64,000 nt of DNA from Brenneria roseae subsp. roseae (GTDB lineage Bacteria; Pseudomonadota; Gammaproteobacteria; Enterobacterales; Enterobacteriaceae): NCBI RefSeq assembly GCF_003115845.1, contig NZ_KZ819031.1, positions 115,359-179,358 of the forward strand, read 5' to 3'. Both the position numbers and the translations under genes were made by a program. Of this stretch, positions 16,904-26,984 are shown piece by piece (within the stretch, counting starts at the first letter, position 1; each line of letters starts with the position of its first letter). The notes under the pieces are model-generated. The model had not been told where the DNA came from and ran no database searches. It worked only from the letters and a program-made list of their open reading frames with translations.

Positions 16904-18982
16904 ATGTCACACACATTAACGCTTTCTCCTCCGCGCAAACGGGATGCCATCTTCCTGTGGCTGGCGCTGATCGTGGTGGCATTTATACTGCTACCGGCGT
17001 GGAGTCTGGATTACGGCCTGCTTGATGTTTCAGGCGATGAACTGTTGGCCGCCTACAGTTGGTCCCATCTGAACATCAGTCTGCTGTGGTTCCTGTTGCC
17101 AATGGCGCTATTCCTACGCACGACATTCGCCGCCAGCCGCGAGCAGCGCGGCCGACACCGTTTTGATGCGGCTTACTCGCTGTTCTGCGCGGTCTTCGTG
17201 GTTGTCAGCGCCACGATTGAAGGACGCGGCATGGGTTACGCCACGATTCTGCTGTTCATTGCGCTCGGCGCGATTATCACGCTATCGCTATCACGGCTGG
17301 ACTGGCTCGGCGGCGATCAATTCGTAATTGGCTCGCTGGTCGGCATCATCGCGCTGATCGGGGTATTTATTCTTTATCCCAGCATTGCCATTTTCATCCC
17401 GATGTTCACCAACGACAGCGGCGAATTCGCGCCGCTGCTCTTCACGCAGATTCTGGGGCAAGCCCATATCCTACAGGTGATCAGGAACTCTTTCCTGCTC
17501 TCCGTCGCGGTAGGCATCGGTTGTACGTTCTTCGGTCTGGTACTGGCGATTTACACCTCACGTATCGCACGTCGTTCCGCCATCATCGGCCGGGTATTCT
17601 CGATTCTGCCGATCGTGACGCCGCCGTTTGTCGTCGGTCTGGGCGTTACGCTAATGATGGGGCGTTCCGGCTACGTCACCGAACTGATGGTCACCTGGTT
17701 TGGCTTGACCAACACCAACTGGCTATATGGGTTTACCGGTATCTGGCTGGCGCAGGTACTCGCCTTTACGCCCATGTCGTTTATGATTCTGGAAGGGGCG
17801 ATCAAGACCATTCACCCCTCGCTGGAAGAAGCGTCTTACACGCTGCGGGCCAATCGCTACCAGACCTTCCAGCGGGTTTTCCTGCCGTTGCTGAAACCGG
17901 CGCTGGCCAATTCGTTCCTGATCGTGATTGTCCAGTCGCTGGCTGATTTCAGTAACCCGCTGGTGCTGGGCGGCAACTTCGACGTACTCGCCACTCAAAT
18001 CTACTTCTATATCGTCGGCGCGCAGCTGGATTATCAGGCTGCCAGTACCCTCGGCGTGATCCTGTTGCTCTTCTCGCTGGCGGTGTTCTGTATCCAGTAT
18101 ATGTGGATTGGGAAACGCTCTTACGTCACCATTTCCGGCAAATCCTACCGTGGTGATGTGCAACCGCTGCCGGTTTCGCTGGTGTGGATCGTTTCCATCC
18201 TGCTGTATATCTGGATTGCCTTCAACATCCTGCTGTACGGCAGCATTTTCTACGGCAGCTTCACCGTGAACTGGGGCGTTGATTACACCCTGACGCTGGC
18301 CAACTTCAGCAAACTGTTCGGACAGGGATTCAGCGATGGCGCATGGCCTTCCCTGCTGGATACGCTGCTGTTTGCCGGTATCGCCGCGCCGATTACCGCG
18401 CTGTTCGGGCTGTTAATCGCCTACATCGTGGTGCGTCAGCAGTTCTATGGTAAAAAGACCATCGAATTCAGCACCATGCTGTGCTTTGCCGTCCCGGGCA
18501 CCGTGGCCGGGGTCTCTTATATCCTCGCGTTTAACAGCGCGCCGGTTTACCTCACCGGCACCGCCGCCATCGTGATTATATCGATGGTGATGCGTAACGT
18601 GCCGGTCGGTATCCGCGCGGGTATCGCCGGACTGGGTCAACTGGATAAATCGCTGGATGAAGCGTCGCTCAGCCTGCGAGCCGGATCGATGCGCACCGTG
18701 TTCTATATTCTGCTGCCGCTGCTGCGTCCGGCGATCCTGTCCGCCCTGATTTACAGTTTTGTCCGCGCCATTACCACCGTCAGCGCCATTATCTTTCTGG
18801 TTACACCGGATACCCGCGTCGCGACTTCCTACATCCTTAACCGGGTGGAAGACGGTGAATACGGTATGGCCATCGCCTACGGTTCCATCCTGATTGTGGT
18901 CATGCTGGCCATTATTTTCCTGTTTGATTACCTGGTCGGTGAAGCACGCGTTTCCCGTTCCAAAGCTCAGAATAGTGACTAA
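16904..18982 (+). CDS. afuB: AfuB-like double-domain ABC permease
   Basis: Integral membrane permease of 692 residues with two BPD_transp_1 units in one chain. Each has the EAA-loop signature: [20 protein letters not shown] in the first half and [19 protein letters not shown] in the second. Several extra N-terminal helices precede the first unit. It forms the channel for AfuA-delivered substrate. The start at 16904 (MSHTL) has AGGGA 7 nt upstream; a GTG at 16859 would add 15 unlikely residues. The ATPase gene follows 14 bp after its stop. Confidence 0.88.
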   Translation: MSHTLTLSPPRKRDAIFLWLALIVVAFILLPAWSLDYGLLDVSGDELLAAYSWSHLNISLLWFLLPMALFLRTTFAASREQRGRHRFDAAYSLFCAVFVVVSATIEGRGMGYATILLFIALGAIITLSLSRLDWLGGDQFVIGSLVGIIALIGVFILYPSIAIFIPMFTNDSGEFAPLLFTQILGQAHILQVIRNSFLLSVAVGIGCTFFGLVLAIYTSRIARRSAIIGRVFSILPIVTPPFVVGLGVTLMMGRSGYVTELMVTWFGLTNTNWLYGFTGIWLAQVLAFTPMSFMILEGAIKTIHPSLEEASYTLRANRYQTFQRVFLPLLKPALANSFLIVIVQSLADFSNPLVLGGNFDVLATQIYFYIVGAQLDYQAASTLGVILLLFSLAVFCIQYMWIGKRSYVTISGKSYRGDVQPLPVSLVWIVSILLYIWIAFNILLYGSIFYGSFTVNWGVDYTLTLANFSKLFGQGFSDGAWPSLLDTLLFAGIAAPITALFGLLIAYIVVRQQFYGKKTIEFSTMLCFAVPGTVAGVSYILAFNSAPVYLTGTAAIVIISMVMRNVPVGIRAGIAGLGQLDKSLDEASLSLRAGSMRTVFYILLPLLRPAILSALIYSFVRAITTVSAIIFLVTPDTRVATSYILNRVEDGEYGMAIAYGSILIVVMLAIIFLFDYLVGEARVSRSKAQNSD

Positions 18983-18996
18983 GCGGAGTGATTATC

Positions 18997-20121
18997 TTGA
19001 ATACTGAAAACCCAAAAACGTCGGAAACGTTTTTTAACGCCGCTTACGGCGGCCCGCAGGGCGACGGGCAGGACGTCCGTCATAAGAATTTCGTTGAACT
19101 GAAGCATGTCACTAAACGATTCGGTCACAACACCGTCATTGACGATCTGAATCTGGCAATCCCACAGGGGAAAATGGTGACGCTGCTGGGGCCGTCCGGC
19201 TGCGGCAAAACCACGGTACTTCGTCTGGTCGCCGGGTTGGAAAAACCCACCGAAGGACAGATTTTTATCGATGGTGAAGACGTTACCGATCGTTCGATTC
19301 AGCAGCGTGACATCTGTATGGTGTTTCAGTCTTACGCCCTCTTCCCGCACATGTCGCTGGGAGAAAACATTGGCTACGGATTGAAAATGCTGGGCCGCCA
19401 GAAAGATGAAATCAATCAGCGGGTAAAAGAAGCGTTGGCGCTGGTCGATCTGGACGGTTTTGAAGATCGCTATGTCGATCAGATTTCCGGCGGACAACAG
19501 CAGCGGGTCGCGCTGGCCCGCGCGCTAATCCTCAAGCCGAAAGTGTTACTGTTTGATGAACCGCTGAGCAATCTGGATGCGAACCTGCGCCGCAGCATGC
19601 GTGAAAAAATTCGTGAACTTCAGCAGCAGTTCAATATCACATCGCTCTACGTGACCCACGACCAGAGCGAAGCCTTTGCCGTTTCCGACATGGTCCTGGT
19701 CATGAACAAAGGCAAAATCATGCAGTTGGGCGCGCCGCAGGAACTGTATCGCCAACCCGCGTCTCACTTTATGGCCAGCTTTATGGGGGATGCCAACATC
19801 TTCCCGGCCACCATTGACCATGACAGCGTCAATATTTACGGCTACAGGCTCCCTCGCCCGCAAGGTTTTGCCGAAGGGCAACGCGAAAGCACGGTGGGCG
19901 TTCGTCCGGAAGCCATCACGCTCAGCGATCAGGGGGAAGAGAGTCAGCGCTGCACCATCACTCAGGTTGCCTACATGGGCCCGCAGTATGAAGTGCAGGT
20001 TGACTGGCACGGACAATCGCTACTGCTACAGGTCAATGCCACGCAGCTCCAGCCTAATCCGGGCGATAGCTACTACCTACAGATTCATCCTTACGGGATG
20101 TTTGTGCTGGCAGACCAATAA
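18997..20121 (+). CDS. afuC: AfuC-like ABC transporter ATPase
   Basis: Cytoplasmic ATPase of 374 residues powering the AfuAB importer. It has Walker [10 protein letters not shown], signature [15 protein letters not shown], Walker [13 protein letters not shown], and the H-loop THDQSEAF, then a C-terminal TOBE-like regulatory region as in sugar-phosphate and iron ATPases. A TTG start at 18997 is preferred because GGAG (18985-18988) lies 8 nt upstream; the in-frame GTG at 18988 would overlap that site. Last gene of the uhp-afu block. Confidence 0.88.
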   Translation: MNTENPKTSETFFNAAYGGPQGDGQDVRHKNFVELKHVTKRFGHNTVIDDLNLAIPQGKMVTLLGPSGCGKTTVLRLVAGLEKPTEGQIFIDGEDVTDRSIQQRDICMVFQSYALFPHMSLGENIGYGLKMLGRQKDEINQRVKEALALVDLDGFEDRYVDQISGGQQQRVALARALILKPKVLLFDEPLSNLDANLRRSMREKIRELQQQFNITSLYVTHDQSEAFAVSDMVLVMNKGKIMQLGAPQELYRQPASHFMASFMGDANIFPATIDHDSVNIYGYRLPRPQGFAEGQRESTVGVRPEAITLSDQGEESQRCTITQVAYMGPQYEVQVDWHGQSLLLQVNATQLQPNPGDSYYLQIHPYGMFVLADQ

Positions 20122-20131
20122 GTTCACACTC

Positions 20132-20162
20132 ACCGGGCGTTCCCTTGCGCCCGGTATTTTAG
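20132..20162 (+). terminator. Intrinsic terminator after afuC
   Basis: ACCGGGCG (20132-20139) pairs with CGCCCGGT (20148-20155) around a TTCCCTT-type loop, followed by ATTTTAG. It begins 10 bp after the afuC stop. Confidence 0.75.
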
Positions 20163-20325
20163 GTTCCTCACGGCAACGCTTTTCGGCTTATGCTGGCCAT
20201 TTATTGTCAGTTATTATAAAAAAACTCAACAGATTGCGCATTCTCTCGCCAAACAGATCAAATTTGTGGTTTCCGCCTTTGACATGCACTGAACGCCCCG
20301 TTATGATGCGCCCCGTTCACACGAT

Positions 20326-20401
20326 TCCTCTGTAGTTCAGTCGGTAGAACGGCGGACTGTTAATCCGTATGTCACTGGTTCGAGTCCAGTCAGAGGAGCC
20401 A
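20326..20401 (+). tRNA. tRNA-Asn (GTT anticodon)
   Basis: A 76-nt sequence starts TCCTCTGTAGTTCAG and ends with an encoded CCA. The acceptor stem TCCTCTG/CAGAGGA, the D loop, the anticodon loop ACTGTTAAT and the T loop GGTTCGAGTCC are all visible. It matches the enterobacterial asn tRNA. Its 3' end is the integration site of the element that follows. Confidence 0.97.
20386..20401. repeat. Left attachment site repeat (tRNA-Asn 3' end)
   Basis: CCAGTCAGAGGAGCCA forms the 3' end of tRNA-Asn and recurs exactly at 63958-63973. It matches the core repeat I recall for the Yersinia HPI and ICEKp at asn tRNA genes. Integration leaves the tRNA intact on this side. Confidence 0.93.
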
Positions 20402-20563
20402 TTTACTTGTTTTCATGCATCCTTGCGAATCCCTATTTGTACGTTGATTCAACAGGTTAGCGTGAAAAACCTTCCCGATGCGTTTCTAGTTTTCCCTCCG
20501 CATCGGGAAAAAATGGTGGTCAGATTTGGGGTCAGGTTGGTTCGATAATGGAGTGACCCCCAA

Positions 20564-21847
20564 ATGTCCCTTTCTAACGCGCAAATCCGCAGTTTAAAAT
20601 CCCTTTCTAAACCCACAAAGTTGTCTGACTCACATGGTTTGTATCTGCTCGTCAATCCCGGCGGTTCACGTCTCTGGTATCTCAAATATCGTATCGATGG
20701 CAAAGAGTCCCGCCTCAGTTTAGGCGCTTATCCCGATGTGTCTCTGACCGATGCCCGGCAACAGCGCGACGGCATCCGCAAACTCCTGGCGCAGAATATC
20801 AACCCGGCGCAACAGCGTGCCGCTGAAAAAGCCGCTCGTTCACCAGAAAAGAGTTTCATGACCGTGGCGCTGAGCTGGCATAAAAGCAACAGAACCTGGT
20901 CGGAAAACCATGCCGCCCGTCTGCTTGCCAGCCTGAACAATCATATTTTCCCGGCGTTCGGTAATCAGCCGATAACGGAACTCAAAACCCGGCACTTCAC
21001 TGCCCTACTGAAAGGTATTGAGGAAAAAGGTTTGCTGGAGGTCGCATCCCGCGCGCGGCAGCATCTGTGCAATATTATGCGTTACGCGGTTCAGCAAGGA
21101 TGGGTGGAAAGCAATCCGGCGCTGAATCTGGTCGGCGTAACGGCTCCGCCGGTCAGGCGCCATTATCCGGCTCTGCCGCTGGAGCGTCTGTCTGAGCTGC
21201 TGGGGCGTATTGAAGATTATCAGCAAGGCCGGGAACTGACCCGGCTGGCGGTATTGCTCACCCTGCACCTGTTTATCCGGTCCAGCGAACTGCGTTTCGC
21301 AAGGTGGAGTGAAATTGATTTCAGAAACAAGATCTGGACCATTCCCGCCACCCGCGACGCGATTGCCGGCGTCCGCTACTCCGGACGTGGCGCTAAAATG
21401 CGCACGCCGCATATCGTGCCGCTGTCCCGGCAAGCCATCGACGTTCTGAAGCAAATTCAAGCGATTTCAGGCCATTTGGAACTGGTGTTCCCCGGCGACC
21501 ATAATCCGTATAAACCAATGTGTGAAAACACGGTCAACAAAGCGCTGCGGCTGATGGGTTATGACACCAAAGCGGATGTCTGCGGGCATGGATTCCGGGC
21601 GATGGCTTGTAGCGCTTTGATGGAATCGGAGTTGTGGTCGCAGGATGCCGTTGAGCGCCAGATGAGCCACCAGGAACGCAATAGCGTGCGGGCGGCCTAT
21701 ATCCACAAAGCCGCCCATCTTGAAGCTCGCAAAGCGATGATGCAATGGTGGTCGGATTATCTGGATGCGTGCCGAGAAGTCTATGTCCCCCCCTATATCT
21801 GGGGCAAACAGGATGCCAGAGCCCACGATGAGGTAATTAACGGATAA
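20564..21847 (+). CDS. int: HPI-type tyrosine integrase
   Basis: Phage P4-family site-specific recombinase of 427 residues that integrates and excises the element at tRNA-Asn. An N-terminal DUF4102 arm-binding domain (DSHGLYLLVNPGGSRLWYLKY) is followed by a core-binding SAM-like domain and the catalytic domain. Catalytic residues seen are Arg in LFIRSSELRFARW, Arg345 in GHGFRAMA, and the nucleophile Tyr379 in AAYIHKA. Wording is very close to the Yersinia HPI integrase. It lies about 160 bp from the tRNA and points inward. Confidence 0.95.
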   Translation: MSLSNAQIRSLKSLSKPTKLSDSHGLYLLVNPGGSRLWYLKYRIDGKESRLSLGAYPDVSLTDARQQRDGIRKLLAQNINPAQQRAAEKAARSPEKSFMTVALSWHKSNRTWSENHAARLLASLNNHIFPAFGNQPITELKTRHFTALLKGIEEKGLLEVASRARQHLCNIMRYAVQQGWVESNPALNLVGVTAPPVRRHYPALPLERLSELLGRIEDYQQGRELTRLAVLLTLHLFIRSSELRFARWSEIDFRNKIWTIPATRDAIAGVRYSGRGAKMRTPHIVPLSRQAIDVLKQIQAISGHLELVFPGDHNPYKPMCENTVNKALRLMGYDTKADVCGHGFRAMACSALMESELWSQDAVERQMSHQERNSVRAAYIHKAAHLEARKAMMQWWSDYLDACREVYVPPYIWGKQDARAHDEVING

Positions 21848-21853
21848 AACGAA

Positions 21854-21886
21854 AGCAGATCCGGACGGTTCAGGATCTGCTTTTTC
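21854..21886 (+). terminator. Intrinsic terminator after the integrase gene
   Basis: AGCAGATCC (21854-21862) and GGATCTGCT (21873-21881) form a 9-bp stem with a 10-nt loop followed by TTTTCTATT. It begins 6 bp after the stop codon. Confidence 0.88.
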
Positions 21887-22671
21887 TATTTTTAACCAGT
21901 TTTATATCTGTTTTTTCGATTCCTCAGTTAATGGTCCAAGTCTAGCAACACCTTCTTTTTTATACTTCCTCATTAAGGCGTTAGGTGTTGCCCGGCATTA
22001 ACGCATGGATATCTCATTTGAGCTTGATGACGTCGCGACCTCGGTTGTAACCCAAAATCACCCAGTTTTGACCTGAGATACCCACAGGAATTAATGGTGC
22101 AGATAAATAACTACAAAGGTCGGGTGCTGATCCTTCTGACACAGAAATTGGATCTGCACTTTTTTCTACGTTCCAGAGAACTAAGCCTCAGCTGTTAGGG
22201 TGAATTCAAACCGAAAGCGTATACTGGGGAGCGAAAAATGGTAACAAACTCATTTATATGGTGATTTGTCATTATATCACCAAGCCGCAAAGACTTCTCG
22301 ACCATGGCTGACCTCCAGTCTTCGGACACGAAAGGAAATCCTTGGTGCGATCACGGATACCTCTATCAGGGGTTATATCGTGCAGACGTCCAAGTTCTGC
22401 TTCTCGCTAAGCAGTGATAAACATCTTCATAGCTGGCGAGCTATGACCTCCTGACAGCATAAAATCAAGCATCGTCAATGATCCCGAGTGGTATAGATAC
22501 ATAATTTTTCATGATAATTACGTAAAAAAAGACTGATCCAAAAAAATAATATAGGTAATCATCATAAAAGTTATTTCTCTCGTAATAAATAATCGATATA
22601 GACTGAACTCACGGAATGATTGACCGAAGTGAAATTAAAACTCAGCAATTCAATTAGCGGGGAATGCCTGT
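21887..22671. other. Non-coding or decayed region after the integrase gene
   Basis: About 785 bp with no frame I can support; the longest open stretches are short, lack ribosome sites and show no family resemblance. Base composition drops towards the AT-rich cargo on the right. It may be the scar of lost cargo. The promoter of the cupin operon must lie near its right end. Confidence 0.5.
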
Positions 22672-23391
22672 ATGGAAATCCACAACCGGACTCCAGATGT
22701 ATATGATTTGCTTGAAATAAACAAGATCTTTCTTTCGACTTCAAATAATGGTGAGTCATTTGAAAAAGACTTACATCTCAATGGATTCATAGAAAAACCA
22801 TGGGGACATGAATATAGGGTTTATTGTGATTCTATTTTTGATGTATGGCGCCTTCATATATTAAAAAATCAATCCACTTCTATGCACTGTCATATACAAA
22901 AAGATACCGTCCTTATATGCCTACATGGCGATGGAGAAACCAGGTTTCTTGATGGCACACATCAAGCATTAAAATCTGGTGACAGCATATATATTGCAAA
23001 AGGTGTATTCCATCAAACTATCGCCGGAAAATCAGGTGTTGAGTTAATTGAAGTCGAAAACCCAAGAAACAAATTCGACTTACTTAGACTTAAAGATAAT
23101 TACGGTCGACAAAATATGGCATATGAAAGAAGATCCCAGGAACATGATCTTTTACTCCCATTCCATCAGATAGCTCCCGGCACATTTATTAGGGAATATG
23201 ATCTACATAAATTAGCAAAATTTTCTGTCAAAATTCTTGATAGGAATATGTTAAATGATGAGGATAACTTTATTTTTATTTCCTTAGATGTAAAGAGTCA
23301 TCTAATGGGAAAAATTCATATCCTAAGGATCAAAGATGCCATCGCAGAAATGTACTGCGGTCAGAAGGTACTTTTAATTAATGTTCCGTAA
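22672..23391 (+). CDS. Cupin-fold protein
   Basis: Protein of 239 residues with a single cupin barrel at about 45-125: KPWGHEYRV, then SMHCHIQKDTVLICLHGDGE (metal-type His residues) and GDSIYIAKGVFHQTIAG (second cupin motif). This is the pattern of the C-terminal cupin of mannose-6-phosphate isomerase/guanylyltransferase-like enzymes found in sugar gene clusters. The C-terminal half (about 130-239) is not recognised. GGGGA lies upstream of the ATG. It begins a four-gene, same-strand AT-rich set with PfpI-, HAD- and deacetylase-like genes. Function is unknown; a small sugar or sugar phosphate ligand is a guess. Confidence 0.7.
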   Translation: MEIHNRTPDVYDLLEINKIFLSTSNNGESFEKDLHLNGFIEKPWGHEYRVYCDSIFDVWRLHILKNQSTSMHCHIQKDTVLICLHGDGETRFLDGTHQALKSGDSIYIAKGVFHQTIAGKSGVELIEVENPRNKFDLLRLKDNYGRQNMAYERRSQEHDLLLPFHQIAPGTFIREYDLHKLAKFSVKILDRNMLNDEDNFIFISLDVKSHLMGKIHILRIKDAIAEMYCGQKVLLINVP

Positions 23392-23413
23392 CGTAACATA
23401 GAAGGAAAATAAC

Positions 23414-23989
23414 ATGTCCAAACCAACACGAGTTGTGATAATCACCGGTCCGGGTTTTCAGGATCACGATGTAGTTTATACGTACTATCGTTCTAAAGAG
23501 GAAGGATACGATATATCAATTGCTACAAAGGATGGAAGTGCAGTGACGGGGAAATATGGCATAACGGTTCCTATGGACAAACGTTCCAAGGACAATATTA
23601 ATTTTGATCAACTTAAGACCAATGATTTTGATGCTGTTATTCTCACTGGCGGTCATGAAGCTCCTGATAGGGTTCGCCAAGATAAAAGAGTTAAAGATTT
23701 TCTAAAACAGATGGCAACACAGGGGAAAGTAGTGGCTGGTCTCTGCCATGGTCCCTGGATCATGATTTCCGCCGGTATTCTAAAAGACAAACTCGCCTGT
23801 GCATATGTTGGCCTGAAAGACGACATGGTTAATTCCGGTGCAAATGTAATTGAAGCGGATGTAGTTGTCGACGGAAATATCATAACCTGCTCCTACTACG
23901 CCGAATGTGGAAAATTCATGCGCCAAACATTCGATGCAATAGATAGATGGAAGCGTGGTGAAAAGCTTAAAGAACCCTTGGTGGTATAA
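23414..23989 (+). CDS. DJ-1/PfpI family protein
   Basis: Protein of 191 residues with the class-I glutamine amidotransferase-like fold of DJ-1/PfpI. The nucleophile elbow is VVAGLCHGPW with Cys near residue 113 and His next to it; ILTGGHEAPD gives the upstream loop. Family members act as deglycases, chaperones, glyoxalases or amidases, and the sequence does not decide which. AGAAGGAAAA precedes the ATG. It is the second gene of the AT-rich cargo operon and nearly abuts the HAD gene. Confidence 0.82.
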   Translation: MSKPTRVVIITGPGFQDHDVVYTYYRSKEEGYDISIATKDGSAVTGKYGITVPMDKRSKDNINFDQLKTNDFDAVILTGGHEAPDRVRQDKRVKDFLKQMATQGKVVAGLCHGPWIMISAGILKDKLACAYVGLKDDMVNSGANVIEADVVVDGNIITCSYYAECGKFMRQTFDAIDRWKRGEKLKEPLVV

Positions 23990-23993
23990 ATCG

Positions 23994-24725
23994 ATGTTAA
24001 TAGCAATGGATTTCGACGGAGTCGTAGTTGACGGAGTAGACGAATGCATGTTAATTGCGTGGAATGTATTGCATGATAGACCTCTAGGAGATTTCAACCA
24101 AGATGTCCTTCAAAAAATCCCACGCCAGATGGTTAGTCGATTCAAGAAATTAAGGAATTTTGTACGTCATGACGGACATTTTATCGCTTCATTTTCTGAA
24201 CTAGGAAATGAAGTTATGAATAATGACGAATTCTCTGCCATATACGAATCATTTTCACCCAAAGAGAAGGATATATTTAGAAATAAATTCATCCAGTATA
24301 GAAAACAGGCAAGAAATACCTATCCTATTTTCTGGGCTAAACTACATCGCCCACTATTGGATATATCAAAATTATTTTCGACAAGTCACGATATTTATAT
24401 CGTATCGGGAAAGGATGAAGATTCCATATCATTCATCCTAAGAGAGCATGGTTTAAATGTACCTACAGAGAAAATATTTGGGAGGATGACCGACAAAAAT
24501 GAAACTCTTACTTCACTAAAACTAATAGCCGCCGCGAAAAATGAGGAAATGTTATTTGTTGATGATAACATCCAAAATGTTATTGATGCGTTAGAACATG
24601 GCATTCAATCATTTTGGGCTAACTGGGGATACAATATCCCTGAGCACAAAGTAATGGCTCACAAAAATGGTATTAATGTATTAAGTACAGTGGATCTCTT
24701 GGAATTAGTCAAGAGGCCATCTTAA
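23994..24725 (+). CDS. HAD-superfamily hydrolase
   Basis: Protein of 243 residues with the HAD motifs: DFDGVVVDG (nucleophile and acid Asp) at the N-terminus, IVSGKDEDS (motif II Ser), a Lys in the SLKLIAAAKNE region, and LFVDDNIQN (motif IV acidic pair). An all-alpha cap separates motifs I and II. Probably a small-molecule phosphatase. The start at 23994 (MLIAMDFDG) puts motif I at the usual place and follows the DJ-1 stop by 4 nt; a longer frame from 23955 would overlap that gene. Substrate unknown; the cupin and deacetylase neighbours suggest a sugar or polyol phosphate. Confidence 0.75.
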   Translation: MLIAMDFDGVVVDGVDECMLIAWNVLHDRPLGDFNQDVLQKIPRQMVSRFKKLRNFVRHDGHFIASFSELGNEVMNNDEFSAIYESFSPKEKDIFRNKFIQYRKQARNTYPIFWAKLHRPLLDISKLFSTSHDIYIVSGKDEDSISFILREHGLNVPTEKIFGRMTDKNETLTSLKLIAAAKNEEMLFVDDNIQNVIDALEHGIQSFWANWGYNIPEHKVMAHKNGINVLSTVDLLELVKRPS

Positions 24726-24767
24726 CGCGATATTATTTCTATTCTTCTGTATGAGGAGTAATAACTC

Positions 24768-25649
24768 ATGGCGAAAGAAATACTGTGTGGTTTCGGAGTG
24801 GGTGTAGATGCTGTGGCTGGCTGGCTCTCTTCTTATGGGGGTGAGGATTCTCCAAGCGATATATCTCGCGGTATGTTCGCTGGCGAAGTAGGCACTCCAC
24901 GTCTTCTAAATCTATTTAAACAGTTCGATATCCCCACAACCTGGTTTATGCCTGGCCATTCCATTGATACCTTTCCTAAGCAAATGGAGGCGGTAGTCAA
25001 TGCGGGACATGAAGTAGGAGTTCATAATTACAGCCACGAAAACCCAATATCGATGTCACCTGCTCAAGAAAGAGAAGTCCTTCTGAAAGGAATTGAGATG
25101 GTCACACAATTGACGGGGCAAAGGCCTACCGGATATGTCGCTCCGTGGTGGGAATTCTCCCCCATAACGACGGATCTCCTGTTGGAAAATGGCATCAAAT
25201 ATGACCACTCGCTAATGCATCATGATCATCAGCCCTATTACGTAAGGAAAGGTGATTCTTGGACCAAGATAGATTATTCCAAAACGCCTACCGAATGGAT
25301 GAAGCCGCTGGTGCGTGGAGAAGAGACGGATCTCATTGAATTACCTGCCAGTTGGACGATCGATGATATTCCTCCTTTCATGTTCATGAAAACAAAACCC
25401 AACAGCCAAGGCTTCATGAATCCTAGAGACATTGAACAACTTTGGCGGGATCAATTCGATTGGGTCTATCGTGAACATGAGTATGCTATATTTACCTTTA
25501 CGATTCACCCAGACGTATCTGGACGCCCGCATGTATTAATGATGCTCGAGCGCCTTTTAACTCATATGCTTGGTCATCCTGGGGTGAAATTCCTTAAATT
25601 GAATGACATCGCAGATGATTTTGCCAAGCGATCTCCACGAAAAAAATAG
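24768..25649 (+). CDS. Polysaccharide deacetylase family protein (HP0310/PuuE-like)
   Basis: Carbohydrate esterase-4/NodB-fold hydrolase of 293 residues without a signal peptide. The first Asp motif is [10 protein letters not shown], the zinc motif is [13 protein letters not shown], and APWWEFSP and [11 protein letters not shown] are the C-terminal active-site strands. Wording is very close to the Helicobacter HP0310 (PgdA) and PuuE-allantoinase subgroup, whose members act on peptidoglycan, cyclic imides or allantoin. AGGAGTAAT precedes the ATG. Last gene of the cargo operon; a LysR gene faces it across a terminator. A cytoplasmic amidase or imidase role is as likely as a cell-wall role. Confidence 0.8.
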   Translation: MAKEILCGFGVGVDAVAGWLSSYGGEDSPSDISRGMFAGEVGTPRLLNLFKQFDIPTTWFMPGHSIDTFPKQMEAVVNAGHEVGVHNYSHENPISMSPAQEREVLLKGIEMVTQLTGQRPTGYVAPWWEFSPITTDLLLENGIKYDHSLMHHDHQPYYVRKGDSWTKIDYSKTPTEWMKPLVRGEETDLIELPASWTIDDIPPFMFMKTKPNSQGFMNPRDIEQLWRDQFDWVYREHEYAIFTFTIHPDVSGRPHVLMMLERLLTHMLGHPGVKFLKLNDIADDFAKRSPRKK

Positions 25650-25654
25650 TGATG

Positions 25655-25680
25655 GGGCAGCCAATAAGGCTGCCCGTTTC
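25655..25680. terminator. Terminator between the deacetylase and LysR genes
   Basis: GGGCAGCC (25655-25662), loop AATAA, GGCTGCCC (25668-25675), then GTTTC. It sits in the 34-bp gap between converging genes. Confidence 0.75.
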
Positions 25681-25683
25681 ATG

Positions 25684-26595
25684 TTATTTCTCTCTAACTA
25701 TAAATTCACCATTCTTAGACAGATCGAGTATTCTGTTCCTGATACCCAAAACAAGTGGGTTTCGTAATGAACTCTCAACCCATACCAGATAAATTGAATT
25801 TACGGGAAGTCTTTCATGAATACGAACTTCCACTATTTGACCTTCCGCTATGCTTTGGGCACATAAATATTCTGGCATCACAGTCCAGCCAATACTTTCT
25901 CTGATCATCCTCTCTAATATCCGTAAATCCGGGACAGTGATAGATGGACGAATAAATGCGAGAAATTGCGAGGAATCATGAAAAACTTCTCTTATCAGTG
26001 GTAACTGGTCGTCATAAGCAATTAGAGGAAGCGTTGCCAGTGAACCAACCACATCATCATTATCCTTGATGTTTTTGGCTATCCGTGACGATACCACAAC
26101 GATCAACTTTTCCATTCCGATTTCCGCATATCCAAATTTTTGTTTATCAGGTACAGAAGTTGTGAAACCTAACTGACTACTTCCGTCCAACAGGCTATTG
26201 TATATGCGCTTCCTATTACCGGTTAGTAACTGAAATTTAATATTTTCATTGAATAATGTCGTAACTAAATATGGAAATTTTGCCCACATTAATTCTGCTG
26301 GCCCTATGAAAGATACGGTTCCCGAAGATTTTCTTGTCCGTGATCTAAGCGTCGACAGTTTCAGTTCAATAGTATCTATATCAAAAGCCACCAATCTGGC
26401 CAACTCCTCGCCATCCACTGTCGCAACCACCCCATGTGAACGACGAGTAAATAGAGTACATCTGGTAAAGGCTTCAAGTGAATGTATGTGCGAAGACATT
26501 GCAGGTTGGCTTATACCCAGCCGTATTGCCGCTTTTGAAATCGAACCAGCCCTGTATACTTCGACAAAACTTCTTAATTGAACCAGATAGCTCAT
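25684..26595 (-). CDS. LysR-family transcriptional regulator
   Basis: Regulator of 303 residues with an N-terminal winged HTH (LRSFVEVYRAGSISKAAIRLGISQPAMSSHI) and a LysR effector domain. It converges on the four-gene cargo operon and may control it. The start at 26595 (MSYLVQLRSF) has GAGGGCGA upstream; a longer frame to 26646 adds a non-family leader. Effector unknown. AT-rich like its neighbours. Confidence 0.85.
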   Translation of the reverse strand: MSYLVQLRSFVEVYRAGSISKAAIRLGISQPAMSSHIHSLEAFTRCTLFTRRSHGVVATVDGEELARLVAFDIDTIELKLSTLRSRTRKSSGTVSFIGPAELMWAKFPYLVTTLFNENIKFQLLTGNRKRIYNSLLDGSSQLGFTTSVPDKQKFGYAEIGMEKLIVVVSSRIAKNIKDNDDVVGSLATLPLIAYDDQLPLIREVFHDSSQFLAFIRPSITVPDLRILERMIRESIGWTVMPEYLCAQSIAEGQIVEVRIHERLPVNSIYLVWVESSLRNPLVLGIRNRILDLSKNGEFIVREK

Positions 26596-26681
26596 AACTT
26601 CGCCCTCTATAAGAGCTTTAAGCTCATCAGTGACGGCACATAGCAAAGCCTGCGTAGTATTCCGTTATAGACAAGTTATGT

Positions 26682-26701
26682 TAATGGTTCTATAACCATT
26701 A
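26682..26701. promoter_or_regulatory. Candidate LysR operator upstream of the regulator gene
   Basis: TAATGGTT-CTAT-AACCATTA is a perfect 8-bp inverted repeat, with T-N11-A spacing possible inside it, about 85 bp before the LysR start. It could be the autoregulatory site. The remaining 26702-26984 shows no gene. Confidence 0.4.
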
Positions 26702-26984
26702 GAAATAATTAACAATTAAAGGTTTTAATAGGGAGAAGATTGCACATAACAGAATAACACTTTGATATATATATCGTTGCAACGAGTTATATCAGCTTTG
26801 TGATTAATGGGTGAAGTAGAATAGGGACTTCGATCTGCCATGTTACAATACGTTCACAAGTAAGATTGGCATGCATAACTTGCTGTAAAATTGGTGAAGC
26901 TACCTGAGCAGTCTCGCACAATGCCGCTGAAAATCTGGGGCGTGGAAAAGGCCGCTTTGTTATCAAGCTTGCCCACTCTCCGGA

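Noticed and set aside
15679..20121. Ferric iron ABC importer (fbpABC/afuABC in the old sense)
   Set aside because: The binding protein resembles iron-binding proteins, but the adjacent uhpABC and the single-chain permease fit the sugar-phosphate AfuABC type better.
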